A DNA stretch of 64,000 nucleotides, taken from positions 971,501 through 1,035,500 of the forward strand of contig NZ_CP146069.1 of assembly GCF_037023735.1 (NCBI RefSeq), in the 5' to 3' direction. Shown here one piece after another: positions 16,730 through 25,789 of the stretch. The stretch's first letter is position 1; each line of letters starts with the position of its first letter. Origin of the DNA: Roseovarius sp. S88 (GTDB lineage: Bacteria > Pseudomonadota > Alphaproteobacteria > Rhodobacterales > Rhodobacteraceae). The notes below the pieces were generated by a model. That model saw nothing but the letters and a program-made list of their open reading frames with translations. It ran no database searches and was not told the origin of the DNA. The translations under genes were made by a program, and so were the position numbers.

Positions 16730-17712
16730 GCGACCGACTCCTTTGCCGCGAGGGGAAACCAGCAGGCCGCGCGCCCATCGCATGTATCAAGGCGGGGCGA
16801 GGGGTCTTGCCGACACCGGTCCTGCGCAAAGTCGCAACGCGGATTGAAGGCACAACCAGTGGGCAGCGCACCCAGGCGCGGCATGGAGCCCGGGATTTGG
16901 CGCAGGCGCTTTTGGCCCTGGCTGGCCAGCGGGGTCGAGGCCATGAGACCCGAGGTATAGGGATGCTGGGCTTCGGTGATCACCTCGCGCACCGGGCCAA
17001 GCTCGGCCAGCCGCCCGGCATACATCACGGCCACGCGGTCTGCGGCCTCGGCAATCACTCCCATGTCGTGGGTGACGAGCATCACCGCCACGCCGCGCTC
17101 GCGGCAGAGCCGTTTCAAGAGCGCGACTATCTGGGCTTGCACCGACACATCGAGCGCCGTGGTCGGCTCATCCGCGATGACCAACTCCGGTTCAGCACAC
17201 AAGGCCAACGCAATCACAACCCGTTGCCGCATCCCGCCTGAGAACTCGTGCGGATAGCTGTCGATCCGTTGCGCCGCCGCCGGGATGCCCACTTCTTCTA
17301 GCGCTGCAATTGCCCGTTTCAGCGCCTCGGCCTGACCGACATTGAGATGTTCCTGGATGGTCTCGGTGAGCTGGTCGCCCACGGTCAGAAGCGGATTGAG
17401 CGAGGTCAGCGGGTCCTGAAAAATCATCCCCATATGCCGCCCTCTGAGCCGCCGCAGCTTGTCCCGCGAGATGTTGTGAATGGGTTCCCCTTTGAGCAGA
17501 ACCTCTCCCGACGTGATGCGTGCCGGGGGATCCAGCAGGCCGATGACCGCATTGCCGGTCATGGATTTGCCCGCCCCGGACTCGCCCACCACGCCCAGGA
17601 TCTCCCCGGCATGGATGTCATAGCTCACCTGATCCACAGGGCGCAGAATGCCGTGCCGCGTGGGGATTTCGACAACGAGGTCGCGGACGGAAAGGATGGG
17701 AGTATTTGTCAT
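16726..17712 (-). CDS. oligopeptide ABC transporter ATPase (OppD/DppD type)
   Basis: This 328-residue ATPase has Walker A GESGAGKSMTG, the Q-loop FQDPLTSLNPL, signature SGGMRQR, Walker B LVIADEPTTAL and H-loop VTHDMGV, then the C-terminal GCAFNPRCDFAQDRC segment that binds an iron-sulfur cluster or metal in some OppD proteins. It powers import through the two permeases encoded upstream. It overlaps the permease gene at 17709-17712 and the OppF gene by 4 bp, showing a tightly coupled operon. Confidence 0.93.
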   Translation of the reverse strand: MTNTPILSVRDLVVEIPTRHGILRPVDQVSYDIHAGEILGVVGESGAGKSMTGNAVIGLLDPPARITSGEVLLKGEPIHNISRDKLRRLRGRHMGMIFQDPLTSLNPLLTVGDQLTETIQEHLNVGQAEALKRAIAALEEVGIPAAAQRIDSYPHEFSGGMRQRVVIALALCAEPELVIADEPTTALDVSVQAQIVALLKRLCRERGVAVMLVTHDMGVIAEAADRVAVMYAGRLAELGPVREVITEAQHPYTSGLMASTPLASQGQKRLRQIPGSMPRLGALPTGCAFNPRCDFAQDRCRQDPSPRLDTCDGRAACWFPLAAKESVA

Positions 17713-18668
17713 CGCAACCTCGGGTTCAAAGCATCACGTAGCCAGTCGCCCAGCAGATTAATTGACAGCGCCAACGCCAGAAGTGTTGCCGCGGGGAACA
17801 ACAAGATCCACCACTCACCCGAGAACATGAACTCCTGTCCAATTCGGATGAGTGTGCCAAGGGATGGCTTGGTGGGTGGCGCGCCGACGCCGAGGAAGCT
17901 GAGCGTCGCCTCGGCGATGATCGCCAGAGCCAGCGAAATCGTGGCAATCACCAGCACGGGGTTCAGCACATTGGGCAGGATATGCCGCAGCATGATCGAA
18001 AACCGAGACCGCCCGATGAGCTTGGCGGCCTGCACATATTCCTTGTTCTTCTCCACAAGCGTCGTGCCGCGCACCACCCGCGCGAACTGCACCCAGTCGC
18101 TCAGGCCAATGGCCAGGATCAGCACCCAGATCGCCATCTGATCGCGGTACTCGGCCGGCGTAATCCCCTTGGCAATCCCGAAGATCAGCATGGCCACAAG
18201 GATCGATGGAAAAGTCAGCTGCACATCGGCGATGCGCATGATGATGCTCTCAGTCCAGCCGCCCAGATACCCCGCGATCAGGCCAAGCGTGACACCAATG
18301 AGCATGGCCAGCAGCACCGCCGAGAACCCGACAAAGAGCGAGATGCGCATGCCATACAGGATCGTCGAGAACACATCGCGCCCCTGATCGTCGGTGCCCA
18401 GCAGGAAACTGTCCCCGGTAAAGGCATTGGCCTCCCCCGGTGGCGTGAACCCGTTCATCAGATTCAGAGTGGCCGGGTTAAACGGATCAAACGGCGCAAT
18501 AAGCGGCGCAAAGACCGCTGCCAGAACCAGAACCAGAACAACGATGGCCGAAACAATGGCCACCGGCGCATGGCGGAACGACCACATGAAATCACTTTCC
18601 CAGATGCGTTTCATGCGCGAAGGGGCAGGAGCGGAAACCTGGGGTTCAGAAAGCGGTGCGTCTGTCAT
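17709..18668 (-). CDS. oligopeptide ABC transporter permease (OppC/DppC type)
   Basis: This 319-residue inner-membrane permease has one N-terminal helix, an extracytoplasmic loop with LLGTDDQGRDVFS (the usual OppC entry to the core) and five helices of the BPD_transp_1 fold, with the EAA loop near EYVQAAKLIGRSRFSIMLRH. It pairs with the OppB-type permease. It overlaps its neighbours by 4 bp and 1 bp. Confidence 0.93.
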   Translation of the reverse strand: MTDAPLSEPQVSAPAPSRMKRIWESDFMWSFRHAPVAIVSAIVVLVLVLAAVFAPLIAPFDPFNPATLNLMNGFTPPGEANAFTGDSFLLGTDDQGRDVFSTILYGMRISLFVGFSAVLLAMLIGVTLGLIAGYLGGWTESIIMRIADVQLTFPSILVAMLIFGIAKGITPAEYRDQMAIWVLILAIGLSDWVQFARVVRGTTLVEKNKEYVQAAKLIGRSRFSIMLRHILPNVLNPVLVIATISLALAIIAEATLSFLGVGAPPTKPSLGTLIRIGQEFMFSGEWWILLFPAATLLALALSINLLGDWLRDALNPRLR

Positions 18669-19651
18669 CAGTGGCCTCCCGTTGTGCGGTCCACGCGCAG
18701 GCGTGGATCAATGGCAAAATAGAGCATATCGACAATCAGGTTGATGCCCACGAACATCACCGAAATCATCATGAGATACGCGGCCATGACCGGGATATCC
18801 ACGAACTGCACCGCGTTGATAAAGAGCAAACCCACACCCGGCCACTGAAACACCGTCTCGGTGATAATCGCAAAGGCGATGATGCTGCCCAATTGCAGGC
18901 CTGTGATCGTGATCACCGGCACCAGCGTGTTCTTCAGCGCATGGCGGAAATTGATCGCCCGGTCCTTGATCCCGCGGGCACGGGCGAAGCGGATGTAATC
19001 CATGCGCAGCACCTCCAGCATCTCGGTGCGCACCAGCCGCATAATCAGCGTCATCTGGTAAAGCCCCAGCGTGATCGCGGGTAACACCAGCGCCTGCAGC
19101 CCGCTTTGGGTGAGGAACCCGGTGGACCAGCCACCGATCTGCACGGTCTGGCCACGCCCGAAACTGGGCAGCCAGCCAAGCTCGACCGAGAACACGTAGA
19201 TGAGCAAGATACCGATCAGAAAGGTCGGCAAAGACACCCCGATCAGTGAGGCGGTCATAATGATATTTGCCGAAACTCCGCGTTTTCGGATCGCGGTGAA
19301 AATCCCTAACGCTATACCGCCCAATAGCGCCAGAAGCCCCGAGACAAAGGCCAGTTCCAGCGTGGCGGGCAGGCGCTCCAACAAGATGTCGGCCACAGGC
19401 CGTCCCTGCCTGTAACTCAGGCCGAAATTGCCCTGCACGGCGTTTTCCAGGAATTTGTAATATTGCACCACGAAGGGTTGATCGAGGCCAAGGTTTTCGC
19501 GCAGTCGCTCTATGTCCTCAACTGTGCGTTCCTGTCCCAACATGTTCTCAATGGGATCACCGACAAAGCGGAACATCGCAAAGGCCACAAGCCCTACGAC
19601 CAAAAGCACGAGTGCGGATTGCGCCACACGCCGGATGATATAGGCAAGCAT
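18668..19651 (-). CDS. oligopeptide ABC transporter permease (OppB/DppB type)
   Basis: This 327-residue permease starts MLAYIIRRVAQSALVLLVVG, the typical OppB/DppB N terminus, contains a periplasmic loop with GLDQPFVVQYYKFL and ends with an EAA loop and IDPRLRV. The ATG at 19649-19651 was chosen; a TTG four codons earlier is less likely. It is separated from the binding-protein gene by 88 bp containing a strong hairpin. Confidence 0.92.
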   Translation of the reverse strand: MLAYIIRRVAQSALVLLVVGLVAFAMFRFVGDPIENMLGQERTVEDIERLRENLGLDQPFVVQYYKFLENAVQGNFGLSYRQGRPVADILLERLPATLELAFVSGLLALLGGIALGIFTAIRKRGVSANIIMTASLIGVSLPTFLIGILLIYVFSVELGWLPSFGRGQTVQIGGWSTGFLTQSGLQALVLPAITLGLYQMTLIMRLVRTEMLEVLRMDYIRFARARGIKDRAINFRHALKNTLVPVITITGLQLGSIIAFAIITETVFQWPGVGLLFINAVQFVDIPVMAAYLMMISVMFVGINLIVDMLYFAIDPRLRVDRTTGGH

Positions 19652-19709
19652 GATCGTCCCCAATCAAAGCTGCATGCGCGTGTTGTTATTCTTTGGCATG
19701 CAAAGCGTA

Positions 19710-19730
19710 GGGCGGCCAGTCAGGCCGCCC
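19710..19730 (-). terminator. intra-operon hairpin after the binding-protein gene
   Basis: GGGCGGCC at 19710-19717 pairs perfectly with GGCCGCCC at 19723-19730 around a 5-nt loop. It lies just behind the binding-protein gene and has no T run. Such hairpins after a binding-protein gene stabilise its mRNA or reduce read-through to the permeases, giving more binding protein than membrane parts. Confidence 0.65.
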
Positions 19731-19739
19731 CACAATGTC

Positions 19740-21317
19740 TTAGTTCATTTTGAAGAATTTGAACTTCGGATCGTCTTCCGGACTCACTTCGGTGCCGACC
19801 TTTTCGGTCATGCCCCAGTTGAGAACCTGGTGGTGGATCGGAATATAGAGCGTTTCTTCCTGCACAACGGTCCAGATATCATTGATCGTCGCATTGCGCG
19901 CCTCAAGGTCTGTCTCTGAGGCAAGGCTGACAATCTTGGCATCAAGATCCGGGTTGGAATAGCCCGTGCCGTTCCAGCTGCCGCGCTCTTCGCCACGGGT
20001 GTGGACGAGGAAGTTGAAGATGTACTCCGAGTCGTAGGTCGGAACACCCCAGCCCAGCATGTAGAAATCCGTTTCATCATTCTGGATAAGCGGGAAGTGC
20101 TGCGCTTTTGGCTGAGCATTAAGGTTCACGGTCACGCCGATTTGCGCCAGCATGCCCACGGCTGCCTGGCAGATGCCCTCATCATTGACATAGCGGTCGT
20201 TCGGACAGTCGAGTTGGATTGAGAATCCATCACCATATCCGGCATCCGCCATCAGCGCCTTGGCCCCTTCGACATCTGTTGTCGAGCTTGCGTCCATGTC
20301 TGCATCCCAGCCATTGACGAAGGGCGGTGCGATCATGCCCGCAGGCTGCGATTGCTCACGCATCACAACCTTCTTGATGGCATCGCGATTGATCGCCATG
20401 GACATCGCCTTGCGCACGCGTGCATCAGCCAGAGGGTTCTTGCCCTCGACATTGTCGTTGCGGATGTCTTCGTCACCCATGTTCATGCCGAAGAAGATCA
20501 CCCGGTTTTGCGGCGCTGTTTTTACCACCAGACCGGCGGTGTCGGCCACGCGGCCAAGGTCCTGAACCGGCACGTCCTGAATGAAGTCCACTTCGCCCGA
20601 GAGCAGAGCCGCCACACGTGTCGCAGCGTTCTGAATCGGTGTGTAGACAATCTCGGTCACATCAAGCTGGAACTCGTCTTTGCCCCAGTAGCTTTCATTG
20701 GCCGACAGAACGGTTTTCACATCCGGCTCACGGCTGACGACCTGGAAAGGCCCGGTGCCGTTTGTGTTGGTCGAGGCAAATGTCGTTTCACCGCCAGCGA
20801 TGTCCTGCACCGCTGTGGCGTTGTTCGCCTCGGTCCAGGTTTTGTCCATCATGAAGAGATTGGTGAGGTTGGCTGGCAGAATGGGGTTTGGCCCATTGGT
20901 GACAAACTCAACCGTGTGATCATCCACGGCGCGCACTTCGGTGATCGAGGTCAACAACTCTTTCATCGCGGAGTTTTCAGACTGCGCGCGGTTGATCGAA
21001 AACACCACGTCCTCTGCGGTGAAGTCGGATCCATCATGATAGGTGACGCCCTGGCGCAGGTTGAACACCCACACATTCGGGTCCCCTTCTTTCGGTGCCC
21101 AATCGGTGGCCAATGCGGCCTGAAATGCGCCGGAATGGTCGCGAATGATCAGCGGTTCATAAATCTGGTGCGCCAGCGTGTGGGTGGGTCCCTCGTTCTG
21201 CGCATGCGGGTCCAGCGTCAGCGAGTCGCCCGCGCGTGCCCAGCGCAATGTCTCTGCCGAAGCGCCTGCCGCCACTGTCGACAGCAACAGCGCAGCAAGA
21301 ATAGTCTTGGTTTTCAT
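19740..21317 (-). CDS. peptide/opine-type ABC transporter substrate-binding protein
   Basis: This 525-residue protein has a signal peptide (MKTKTILAALLLSTVAAGASA) and the SBP_bac_5 fold, with DSLTLDPHAQNEGPT near the start of the mature chain and the family segment YHDGSDFTAEDVVFS. It should capture a substrate in the periplasm for the permeases and ATPases downstream. Family members bind di- and oligopeptides, opines, glutathione or nickel; the sequence does not show which. The nearby DUF1989-GcvT enzyme hints at a small nitrogen compound. Confidence 0.92.
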   Translation of the reverse strand: MKTKTILAALLLSTVAAGASAETLRWARAGDSLTLDPHAQNEGPTHTLAHQIYEPLIIRDHSGAFQAALATDWAPKEGDPNVWVFNLRQGVTYHDGSDFTAEDVVFSINRAQSENSAMKELLTSITEVRAVDDHTVEFVTNGPNPILPANLTNLFMMDKTWTEANNATAVQDIAGGETTFASTNTNGTGPFQVVSREPDVKTVLSANESYWGKDEFQLDVTEIVYTPIQNAATRVAALLSGEVDFIQDVPVQDLGRVADTAGLVVKTAPQNRVIFFGMNMGDEDIRNDNVEGKNPLADARVRKAMSMAINRDAIKKVVMREQSQPAGMIAPPFVNGWDADMDASSTTDVEGAKALMADAGYGDGFSIQLDCPNDRYVNDEGICQAAVGMLAQIGVTVNLNAQPKAQHFPLIQNDETDFYMLGWGVPTYDSEYIFNFLVHTRGEERGSWNGTGYSNPDLDAKIVSLASETDLEARNATINDIWTVVQEETLYIPIHHQVLNWGMTEKVGTEVSPEDDPKFKFFKMN

Positions 21318-21493
21318 AACAGTCTCCCTGATTGCGCTCCGGTCCAGGCATGTCCGGAGCTATCCCACGACAATATCCAAAGCATCACCGGCTGCAAGAC
21401 ACTTCGACTCTGGGTTGCGCAAGGGAAAGACAGAGGTTTCACGGAAATTGCCAACTCTTGACGACAAGAATTCGCGCGCCAGTGGCCTTCAAT

Positions 21494-22225
21494 CTAGGTG
21501 TCGAGCGTCAATGTCACGCGATCTCCTGCAAAATACGTTCGCCCGTATTCTACCGGCTGTCCTTCCAGATCGACATTCACACCGGTAGATCGGAGCAGCG
21601 GATCTCCTTCTCGCATCTGCAGGTGAAGCGCCTGCGTCGCATTGGCCAGCACCGCCGTTAGACGTGTGGACTTGCGCGTGTAATCTGTCACGCCCGCAAC
21701 ACCCAAGGCCTCGGTCACACCTCGGTTCTCCAATAAGGCCCTCTCGATCCCGGGCAACCGCGTGATTGGAAACAGGCTCTCAAAAACAGCGATCGGCTGG
21801 CCATCCGACAAGGACAGACCGTGATAGGCGCAGACCAGGACTCCCTCAGCTATATCAAGCACTTGTGCCTCGCCCGCGGATGCTGTGCGGGTCTCGATAT
21901 GAAGAAGGCGTTTTTGCGGTGTGCGGCCTGCGGCGAGCAGATTTTCGTGAAACCTGACGCGTTTACCAATTGGATATTCCGTGGGGCGAGCCGTTACAAA
22001 AGCACCTGATCCGCGCCGTGTGCGCAGCAGACCTTCGTCCACAAGTTTGGACACGGCATGGCGTACCGTGTGGCGATTGACGCCAAACTTTTTGGCCAGT
22101 GCCGCTTCTGTCGGGAGCTTGTCGCCGGGTGCGTAGAGACCTTCGGAGATATTGTCCCGAAGCGCCGTTGCAATTGCCAGCCAGATTGGCGTGCGGGCGC
22201 GGCCAGAGATGGGGGCATCATGCAA
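21494..22225 (-). CDS. GntR-family regulator (HutC/PhnF type)
   Basis: This 243-residue regulator has a winged-helix GntR domain at residues about 10-80 (LPTEAALAKKFGVNRHTVRH) and a UTRA ligand-binding domain at about 100-240. It resembles PhnF, the regulator linked to phosphonate genes. It is transcribed away from the EamA gene across a 151-bp gap and lies 176 bp upstream of the ABC binding-protein gene on its own strand, so it could control either. The FosX-like gene next to the EamA gene makes a phosphonate-related signal attractive, but the ligand is unknown. Confidence 0.87.
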   Translation of the reverse strand: MHDAPISGRARTPIWLAIATALRDNISEGLYAPGDKLPTEAALAKKFGVNRHTVRHAVSKLVDEGLLRTRRGSGAFVTARPTEYPIGKRVRFHENLLAAGRTPQKRLLHIETRTASAGEAQVLDIAEGVLVCAYHGLSLSDGQPIAVFESLFPITRLPGIERALLENRGVTEALGVAGVTDYTRKSTRLTAVLANATQALHLQMREGDPLLRSTGVNVDLEGQPVEYGRTYFAGDRVTLTLDT

Positions 22226-22275
22226 AGGTCAACATCTCCTCTGTTCAAACGTGGATGGTTTGATATGATATGTCT

Positions 22276-22305
22276 AGTTGTATAGTATATTGGCAAGTTG
22301 TCTAC
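22276..22305. promoter_or_regulatory. two direct repeats 20 bp apart in the gntR/eamA gap
   Basis: AGTTGTATAG at 22276-22285 and AGTTGTCTAC at 22296-22305 share eight of ten bases and are spaced exactly 20 bp, two helical turns. The stretch is AT-rich and lies between the divergent GntR and EamA genes, where autoregulation would occur. HutC-family operators usually contain GT-N-TA-N-AC-like half-sites, which these loosely resemble. Confidence 0.45.
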
Positions 22306-22376
22306 ATGACCTCATACACACGTCACAATGCACACTGCCCTGCTTGGCCCGGCGCGCAGAGCAGAGCGGTGGCAGC

Positions 22377-23228
22377 ATGACCCTCACGGTTTTCAGCGCG
22401 GTGATTTTCGCCGCGCTTTTGCATGCAGGCTGGAATGCGTTGGTCAGGGGTGGGCGTGACAAGACCACATCCATGGCGGCGGTTGTGGCGGGTCAGGCCT
22501 TGTTTGGCGGGTGTCTTGCCGCAGTGCTGCCGCTGCCTGCGCCCGAAAGCTGGCCTTGGATTGCAAGCGGTGTGGTCCTGCATATCGGTTACCAGTTCTT
22601 TTTGTCCGCAGCCTATCGCACTGGTGAGTTGAGCGAAGTCTACCCATTGGCGCGAGGGACGGCGCCGCTTTTGGTTGCCATAACATCCGTGACGATTCTG
22701 GGGATAACGCTTGGTCCGTTTGAGTGGATAGGTGTGATCCTGATTTCCTGTGGTCTGGCAAGTCTGGTGATTGTCCGAAGCAATGGACGCTTTCAGCTGC
22801 CGGCCAGGGGGACTTTGATGGCACTTGGGACGAGCGTCTTTATAGCGGCATATTCTCTCAATGATGGATTCGGCGCGCGCCTTTCCGGTTCCCCTGTTGC
22901 GTTCTTTGGGTGGCTGGCGCTAATCAATGGATTGGTATTCACCTCAATCCTTCCGTTTTGGCGGCCTGGTGCCCTACGTGCGCTGCCCGGCGCATGGCCT
23001 GTCGTGGTGATCGGAGGTGGTGCGTCCTTCGCGGCTTACGCCCTGGTGGTCTGGGCTTTCACGCAAGCGCCCATCGCAACGGTCTCGGCGCTGCGAGAGA
23101 CATCAATCCTCTTCGCCCTGGCCATCGGCGTGGGCCTCATGGGCGAAAAGGTTAATCTCCGCCGACTTGTCGCCGTCTTCCTGACGTTGCTCGGTGCTAT
23201 CGCTCTTCGGCTGGGGAAATCATCATGA
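22377..23228 (+). CDS. EamA/DMT-family transporter
   Basis: This 283-residue protein has ten predicted membrane helices in two EamA repeats, starting MTLTVFSAVIFAALLHAGWNALVR without cleavable signal. It resembles the phosphonate-associated DMT proteins (TIGR03340 type), where the N terminus has the same HAGWNA segment and the second half an EKVNLRRL. The ATG at 22377 was preferred to the longer reading from 22278, which would add a non-membrane leader running through the promoter region. The gene overlaps a 24-codon frame that leads into the FosX-like gene, so the two form a unit. Confidence 0.82.
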   Translation: MTLTVFSAVIFAALLHAGWNALVRGGRDKTTSMAAVVAGQALFGGCLAAVLPLPAPESWPWIASGVVLHIGYQFFLSAAYRTGELSEVYPLARGTAPLLVAITSVTILGITLGPFEWIGVILISCGLASLVIVRSNGRFQLPARGTLMALGTSVFIAAYSLNDGFGARLSGSPVAFFGWLALINGLVFTSILPFWRPGALRALPGAWPVVVIGGGASFAAYALVVWAFTQAPIATVSALRETSILFALAIGVGLMGEKVNLRRLVAVFLTLLGAIALRLGKSS

Positions 23229-23299
23229 AAACACCTGCCTTCGATTGCCGCAAAGCGCACGGGATCAAGGGGGCAATGGCGGTGAACTGCGATGATTGA
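23225..23299 (+). CDS. possible 24-residue linker peptide
   Basis: The frame MKTPAFDCRKAHGIKGAMAV plus four residues begins in an ATGA overlap with the EamA stop and itself overlaps the FosX-like start. It has no recognisable domain. It may exist only to carry ribosomes from the EamA gene to the FosX-like gene (translational coupling) or may be chance. Confidence 0.3.
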   Translation: MKTPAFDCRKAHGIKGAMAVNCDD

Positions 23300-23711
23300 A
23301 TGTCTGTCTCACATCACCTTTGTCTGTCAGGATATCGACCGTATGGCCTTGATCCTGAGCGAGATGATCGGCGCCGAGCAAATCTATGCCTCTGATGAGA
23401 AGACTTTCTCTCTCTCGCGCGAAAAGTTTCTAAGCGCAGGCGGTCTTTGGATTGCGGTGATGGAAGGCCCATCCCTTTCAGAGCGCAGCTACAATCATGT
23501 GGCCTTCAAAGTCTCCGAGGCTGTTTTGGAGGAGGCAACCCAAAAGGCCGAAAGACTCGGGCTGGACATTCGCGCACCCCGTCCCCGGGTTCCGGGCGAA
23601 GGCCGGTCGCTCTATTTCTATGACGAGGACAATCACCTTTTTGAATTGCACACCGGCACACTCGAAGAACGCCTCGAAAGATATGCGCACAAAGACACGG
23701 CTTTGCTTTGA
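23292..23711 (+). CDS. FosX-like glyoxalase-superfamily hydrolase
   Basis: This 139-residue protein has the vicinal-oxygen-chelate fold. Three metal ligands of the fosfomycin-resistance proteins are visible: His7 in LSHITFVCQDI, a second His in YNHVAFKV near residue 69, and the Glu in NHLFELHTGTLEERL near 118. FosX adds water to fosfomycin with Mn2+; FosX-like proteins encoded with phosphonate genes (for example in Mesorhizobium) have weak activity and may have another natural substrate. The PhnF-like regulator and EamA transporter next to it suggest phosphonate handling rather than drug resistance. Confidence 0.8.
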   Translation: MIECLSHITFVCQDIDRMALILSEMIGAEQIYASDEKTFSLSREKFLSAGGLWIAVMEGPSLSERSYNHVAFKVSEAVLEEATQKAERLGLDIRAPRPRVPGEGRSLYFYDEDNHLFELHTGTLEERLERYAHKDTALL

Positions 23712-23783
23712 CATTGACGGCAGTGGTGATCCTGTAGATCATTCTGAGGCTTCAGGTTCGAGTACAAACCAAAAGGCAAAGTG

Positions 23784-24818
23784 ATGCGCGCGGCCATCGT
23801 CAGAGAATTCAACGAAGACCTGTCCATCGAAACAATGGCCGATCCGGCCTGTCCCGACGACGGCGTGGTGCTCGAAGTCGCGGCCTGTGGGGTGTGCAGG
23901 TCTGACTATCACGGCTGGACCGGCGAGCATCCTCTGATCAAAAGCGGGTCGCTTCTAGGCCATGAGTATTGTGGCACCGTCGTCGAAGCCGGACCTCAAG
24001 CTCAACACAAAATCGGCGACCGCCTGATCGCGCCGTTCATCCTGGGATGTGGCAGTTGCCCGGCGTGCCACACAGGCGTGTCCAACACCTGCGCACACCA
24101 GATCGTGCCGGGGTTCAGCGCGCCCGGGGCTTATGCCGAATATGTCGCCGTGCCCTATGACCATAACCTGGTGCATCTGCCCGAAACCATGACGCCTGCG
24201 CTTGCTGCCGGCTTGGGATGCCGTGTCACAACGGCGTGGCATGCCCTGACGGACAGGGCCGCTGTCAAAGCCGGGGAATGGGTTGCTGTCCATGGCACGG
24301 GCGGCATTGGGCTGGCCACTTTGCTCTTGGCAAAAAGGCTGGGGGCACAGGTCGTGGTTGTTGATATCGTCGACGAAAAACTCGAACACGCAAAGCAACA
24401 CGGTGCCGATGCTCTTGTGAATGCCGCAAAGGAAGACGCCGCTGAAGCCATCCGGGACATCACAGGCGGCGGGGCGCAGGTTTCCATTGAGGCCTTGGGC
24501 ATTGAGCCAACCACCAACGCCTCAGTGGAATGTCTGGCAATACTTGGCCGTCACGTGCATGTGGGCATGCCTGCCGGAGATGGCCGCATGGAAATTAACC
24601 TGCGCGCGATCTATTCCAAACAACTGTCTTTCTTCGGCACAAGAGGCATGCCGTCCTGGAAATACCCGTCACTCCTTGGAATGATCGAACGCGGTGAGGT
24701 GGACATCAGCCCCATGGTCGCACGCGAAGTGCCGCTCTCTGGCGCCAGCGCCGAACTTCGTGCCATGCATGGACCAACGTCGCCGGGTACGGCTGTGATC
24801 ACGGACCTAACGAGCTAG
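23784..24818 (+). CDS. zinc-dependent alcohol dehydrogenase
   Basis: This 344-residue medium-chain dehydrogenase has the catalytic zinc residues in CGVCRSDYHGW and GHEYCG, the four structural-zinc cysteines in GCGSCPACHTGVSNTC, and the NAD(P) motif GTGGIGLATL near residue 172. The ATG at 23784 follows a GTG at 23781; both are in frame. It lies 70 bp after the FosX-like gene and converges with the nitroreductase gene, the two stops sharing the bases CTAG. The substrate is unknown. Confidence 0.88.
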   Translation: MRAAIVREFNEDLSIETMADPACPDDGVVLEVAACGVCRSDYHGWTGEHPLIKSGSLLGHEYCGTVVEAGPQAQHKIGDRLIAPFILGCGSCPACHTGVSNTCAHQIVPGFSAPGAYAEYVAVPYDHNLVHLPETMTPALAAGLGCRVTTAWHALTDRAAVKAGEWVAVHGTGGIGLATLLLAKRLGAQVVVVDIVDEKLEHAKQHGADALVNAAKEDAAEAIRDITGGGAQVSIEALGIEPTTNASVECLAILGRHVHVGMPAGDGRMEINLRAIYSKQLSFFGTRGMPSWKYPSLLGMIERGEVDISPMVAREVPLSGASAELRAMHGPTSPGTAVITDLTS

Positions 24819-25657
24819 TCCAACTTGAAACACTGCGCGCGTATATACGCCCCGAAATCGGCGCGCTCTTGCTGGCTGTATTGACGCACCTTGTCGTCTG
24901 ACCATCCATAGTCGTTCTTAAGCCCAAATGCGTCCGACAGGCGTTGCGTTGTATAGGGCTGAATCTTCCGCCGCGCGGTGTCATAGGTTTCAACCGCGTC
25001 CTGCAACCCATCCTCGCTGTACTGGTCCACATGGCATGTGACGGACAAGGGCAGGCGCTTGGCGATTTTGGCTGGTTCCTTTGGATAACCAATCGCCAGC
25101 CCGGCAAAGGGAAACACATGTTTGGGCAGGTTCAGCAACTCTGATACGGCGTGTGCTTCATTGCGCACCGCGCTGATGGGGCAACAGCCTAGCCCAACTG
25201 CTTCAGCTGCCGTGACAAACGCGCCCAAGGCAATGGCGGCGTCCCCGACGGCGTTGAAAAACGCATCAAGATGGTCATTGGCAAAGGGCACATCATGCCA
25301 CGCATGCAACAGCCTTTGGCGACGGTTGTTTCCACAAAAGACAGCGATCATCGGTGCATCTGCGACCCAGGTTTGGCTCGACACAAGCTTTGCAAGCTTG
25401 CCACGCAATTTTGCGGATTGCAGCAGGATGATGTCGCGTTGTTGCAAGTCACTTTTCGTAGGTGAAGCCAGCGCCGCCGCGCACAGAACGTTCAGAACGT
25501 CCTGCGAAACCGGCCTGTCCAGAAATGTGCGGCAAGAACCTCGCGACAGCATCGCATGCGGCAGATCACAACTCGCATCGGTCACGGTGACTTCTGACGC
25601 ATCACTGTAGCGCGCGGTTATAAGATCTTGCAAATTGGCGTAGGGCGACGGCGTCAT
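24815..25657 (-). CDS. nitroreductase-family FMN oxidoreductase
   Basis: This 280-residue protein belongs to the NfsA/FRP-like nitroreductases. An FMN-binding SRGSCRTFLDRPVS segment lies near residue 38, KSDLQQRDIILLQSA follows, and the dimer and FMN-binding GLGCCPISAVRNE is near 175. Such enzymes reduce nitro compounds, quinones or flavins with NAD(P)H. The gene faces away from the SDH-like operon across a 132-bp gap that probably holds both promoters. Confidence 0.85.
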   Translation of the reverse strand: MTPSPYANLQDLITARYSDASEVTVTDASCDLPHAMLSRGSCRTFLDRPVSQDVLNVLCAAALASPTKSDLQQRDIILLQSAKLRGKLAKLVSSQTWVADAPMIAVFCGNNRRQRLLHAWHDVPFANDHLDAFFNAVGDAAIALGAFVTAAEAVGLGCCPISAVRNEAHAVSELLNLPKHVFPFAGLAIGYPKEPAKIAKRLPLSVTCHVDQYSEDGLQDAVETYDTARRKIQPYTTQRLSDAFGLKNDYGWSDDKVRQYSQQERADFGAYIRAQCFKLD

Positions 25658-25789
25658 TTACATTCAAGCTCCGTATTTAATTGAAAGCAAAGCTTACAAA
25701 AACGTTAAGAAATAATCGCGTTCATCAAGTTTTTCTTTCATCTATACTGTTGCACAAAGCTGGCAACCTGTGGAAGACAAGACGCGAAT

